Assembly (NCBI GenBank): GCA_913020045.1
Contig: CAJWBE010000022.1
Location: 1-64,000 of the forward strand
Reading direction: 5' to 3'
Length of the DNA: 64,000 bases
Origin: an uncultured Oleiphilus sp.
GTDB taxonomy: Bacteria; Pseudomonadota; Gammaproteobacteria; Pseudomonadales; Oleiphilaceae
This document shows positions 63,287-64,000 of the stretch, piece by piece. The stretch's first letter is position 1, and each line of letters begins with the position of its first letter. The notes under the pieces are model-generated. The model did no database searches, had not been told where the DNA came from, and was given only the letters and a program-made list of their open reading frames with translations. Made by a program: the position numbers and the translations under genes.

Positions 63287-64000
63287 ATGACGGGGTTTGC
63301 AGAATACGACCAATATGACGCCATAGGATTGGCCGAGTTAGTGCGCAATAAACAGGTCAGTGCGCGAGAGCTCTTAGACGAGGCCATTCAGCGTCGTGAA
63401 GCAATTAACCCTTCCATTAACGCCATTATTCACAATATGGATGAGCTCGCGTATCAGGCCATCGATGCCGGTTTACCTGAAGGGCCTTTCCAAGGCGTAC
63501 CGTTTTTGCTCAAAGATCTTTTGGCCGCTTACAAAGGTGTACCGATGACCAACGCTTGTCGGGCCTTTCGTGATTTTGTCCCCGATTACGATAGCGAGAT
63601 GGTGAAGCGATTCAAGCGGTCTGGCTTGGTTATTTTCGGCAAAACGAACTGCCCTGAGAACGCGTACGTTGGTGTGACTGAACCGCTATTGTATGGGCCG
63701 ACGCGTAACCCCTGGAATCTCGACCGCACGCCCGGTGGCTCGAGTGGTGGCTCGGGCGCGGCGGTGGCGGCGCGTATTGTTCCAATGGCGAGTGGCGGTG
63801 ACGGTGGTGGTTCGCTAAGAATTCCGGGTTCGTGCTGCGGCTTGGTCGGCTTCAAACCTTCGCGAGGGCGCAACCCTTATGGGCCACATGGTGGTGAGCC
63901 TTGGTTTGGGCAAGTGCAAGAAGGTGTGCTGAGCGTAAGCGTGCGGGATACGGCCGCCGCGCTGGATGTGACGAATGGGCCGGATGTCGGCTGCCCGTCA
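63287..64000 (+). CDS. Amidase (partial, cut by window end)
   Basis: The first 238 aa of an amidase signature protein. ATG 63287 has CGGAG upstream. The Ser-cisSer-Lys triad is visible: Lys76 in FLLKDLLAA, cis-Ser152 in GGSSGGSGAA and Ser176 in GGDGGGSLRIP, with the expected spacing of 24 residues between the two serines. It probably hydrolyses an amide; the substrate is unknown. The 3' end and downstream genes are outside the window. Confidence 0.9.
   Translation, partial: MTGFAEYDQYDAIGLAELVRNKQVSARELLDEAIQRREAINPSINAIIHNMDELAYQAIDAGLPEGPFQGVPFLLKDLLAAYKGVPMTNACRAFRDFVPDYDSEMVKRFKRSGLVIFGKTNCPENAYVGVTEPLLYGPTRNPWNLDRTPGGSSGGSGAAVAARIVPMASGGDGGGSLRIPGSCCGLVGFKPSRGRNPYGPHGGEPWFGQVQEGVLSVSVRDTAAALDVTNGPDVGCPS

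Noticed and set aside
63175-63873. Minus-strand frames over the amidase gene
   Set aside because: They are opposite to a clear amidase with intact catalytic residues.
1-64000. tRNA, rRNA, CRISPR array, insertion sequence or prophage
   Set aside because: I saw no rRNA or convincing tRNA, no regular repeat-spacer pattern, no transposase or integrase and no terminal inverted repeats. Short hairpins are explained as terminators or structured spacers.

Overview
The window looks like chromosomal DNA of a free-living, motile, probably marine gammaproteobacterium. The housekeeping order resembles the Pseudomonas/Oceanospirillales group: gyrA, pheA, hisC, a fused tyrA-aroA, cmk, rpsA, ihfB, lapA, lapB and pyrF, but without the serC that Pseudomonas has after gyrA. 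A single ccoNOQP-ccoGHIS cluster with an FNR/ANR-type box, EpmC, a Pseudomonas-type RhlB and several c-di-GMP or chemotaxis proteins fit this. The genus cannot be fixed from the sequence alone. I see no rRNA, tRNA, CRISPR array, insertion sequence or prophage.

Layout. 1-12443: gyrase A, aromatic amino acid and histidine biosynthesis, CMP kinase, ribosomal protein S1, IHF beta, the LapAB envelope pair and pyrF. 12483-15857: accessory envelope genes (a DUF4124/trypsin-like protease, a lipoprotein with a TonB C-terminal-like domain, an unknown lipoprotein, a small membrane protein), a DnaJ-related protein and a CPxCG zinc-ribbon protein. 15987-16895: ttcA. 16966-25588 (minus strand): the complete cbb3 oxidase structural and assembly block, with three hairpins between the structural genes (ccoNOQP) and the assembly genes (ccoGHIS and a TauE/SafE-like gene). 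26120-38082: a monooxygenase-like protein, tusA, a drug/metabolite transporter, dsbD, epmC, rhlB, pdxB, a PilZ protein, an NAD-kinase-like protein, a GNAT acetyltransferase, an unknown protein and alaA.

From 38123 on the content is more accessory. An AraC-type regulator is followed by a module of a phosphate-binding-like periplasmic protein, a porin-like protein and a membrane PAS-GGDEF protein whose GGDEF signature is degenerate (SDGRF). Next come two tandem, about 83 percent identical SGNH-hydrolase lipoproteins followed by a helical, membrane-anchored protein resembling a lipase-specific foldase; this is my leading candidate for an unusual system. A basic amino acid ABC transporter (46429-49629) follows, then an unrecognised envelope pair (a long coiled-coil membrane protein and a bitopic partner) divergent from a disordered lipoprotein with short beta-strand repeats.

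The last part (53681-64000) holds a CheX-like phosphatase divergent from a response regulator, a CxC-motif membrane protein, a methyl-accepting chemotaxis protein, an MsbA-like ABC exporter, a DksA-like coiled coil lacking a zinc finger, an HD-GYP response regulator, an SDR/MaoC pair and the 5' part of an amidase gene cut by the window end. All functions are read from sequence motifs and general family knowledge; no search was run.
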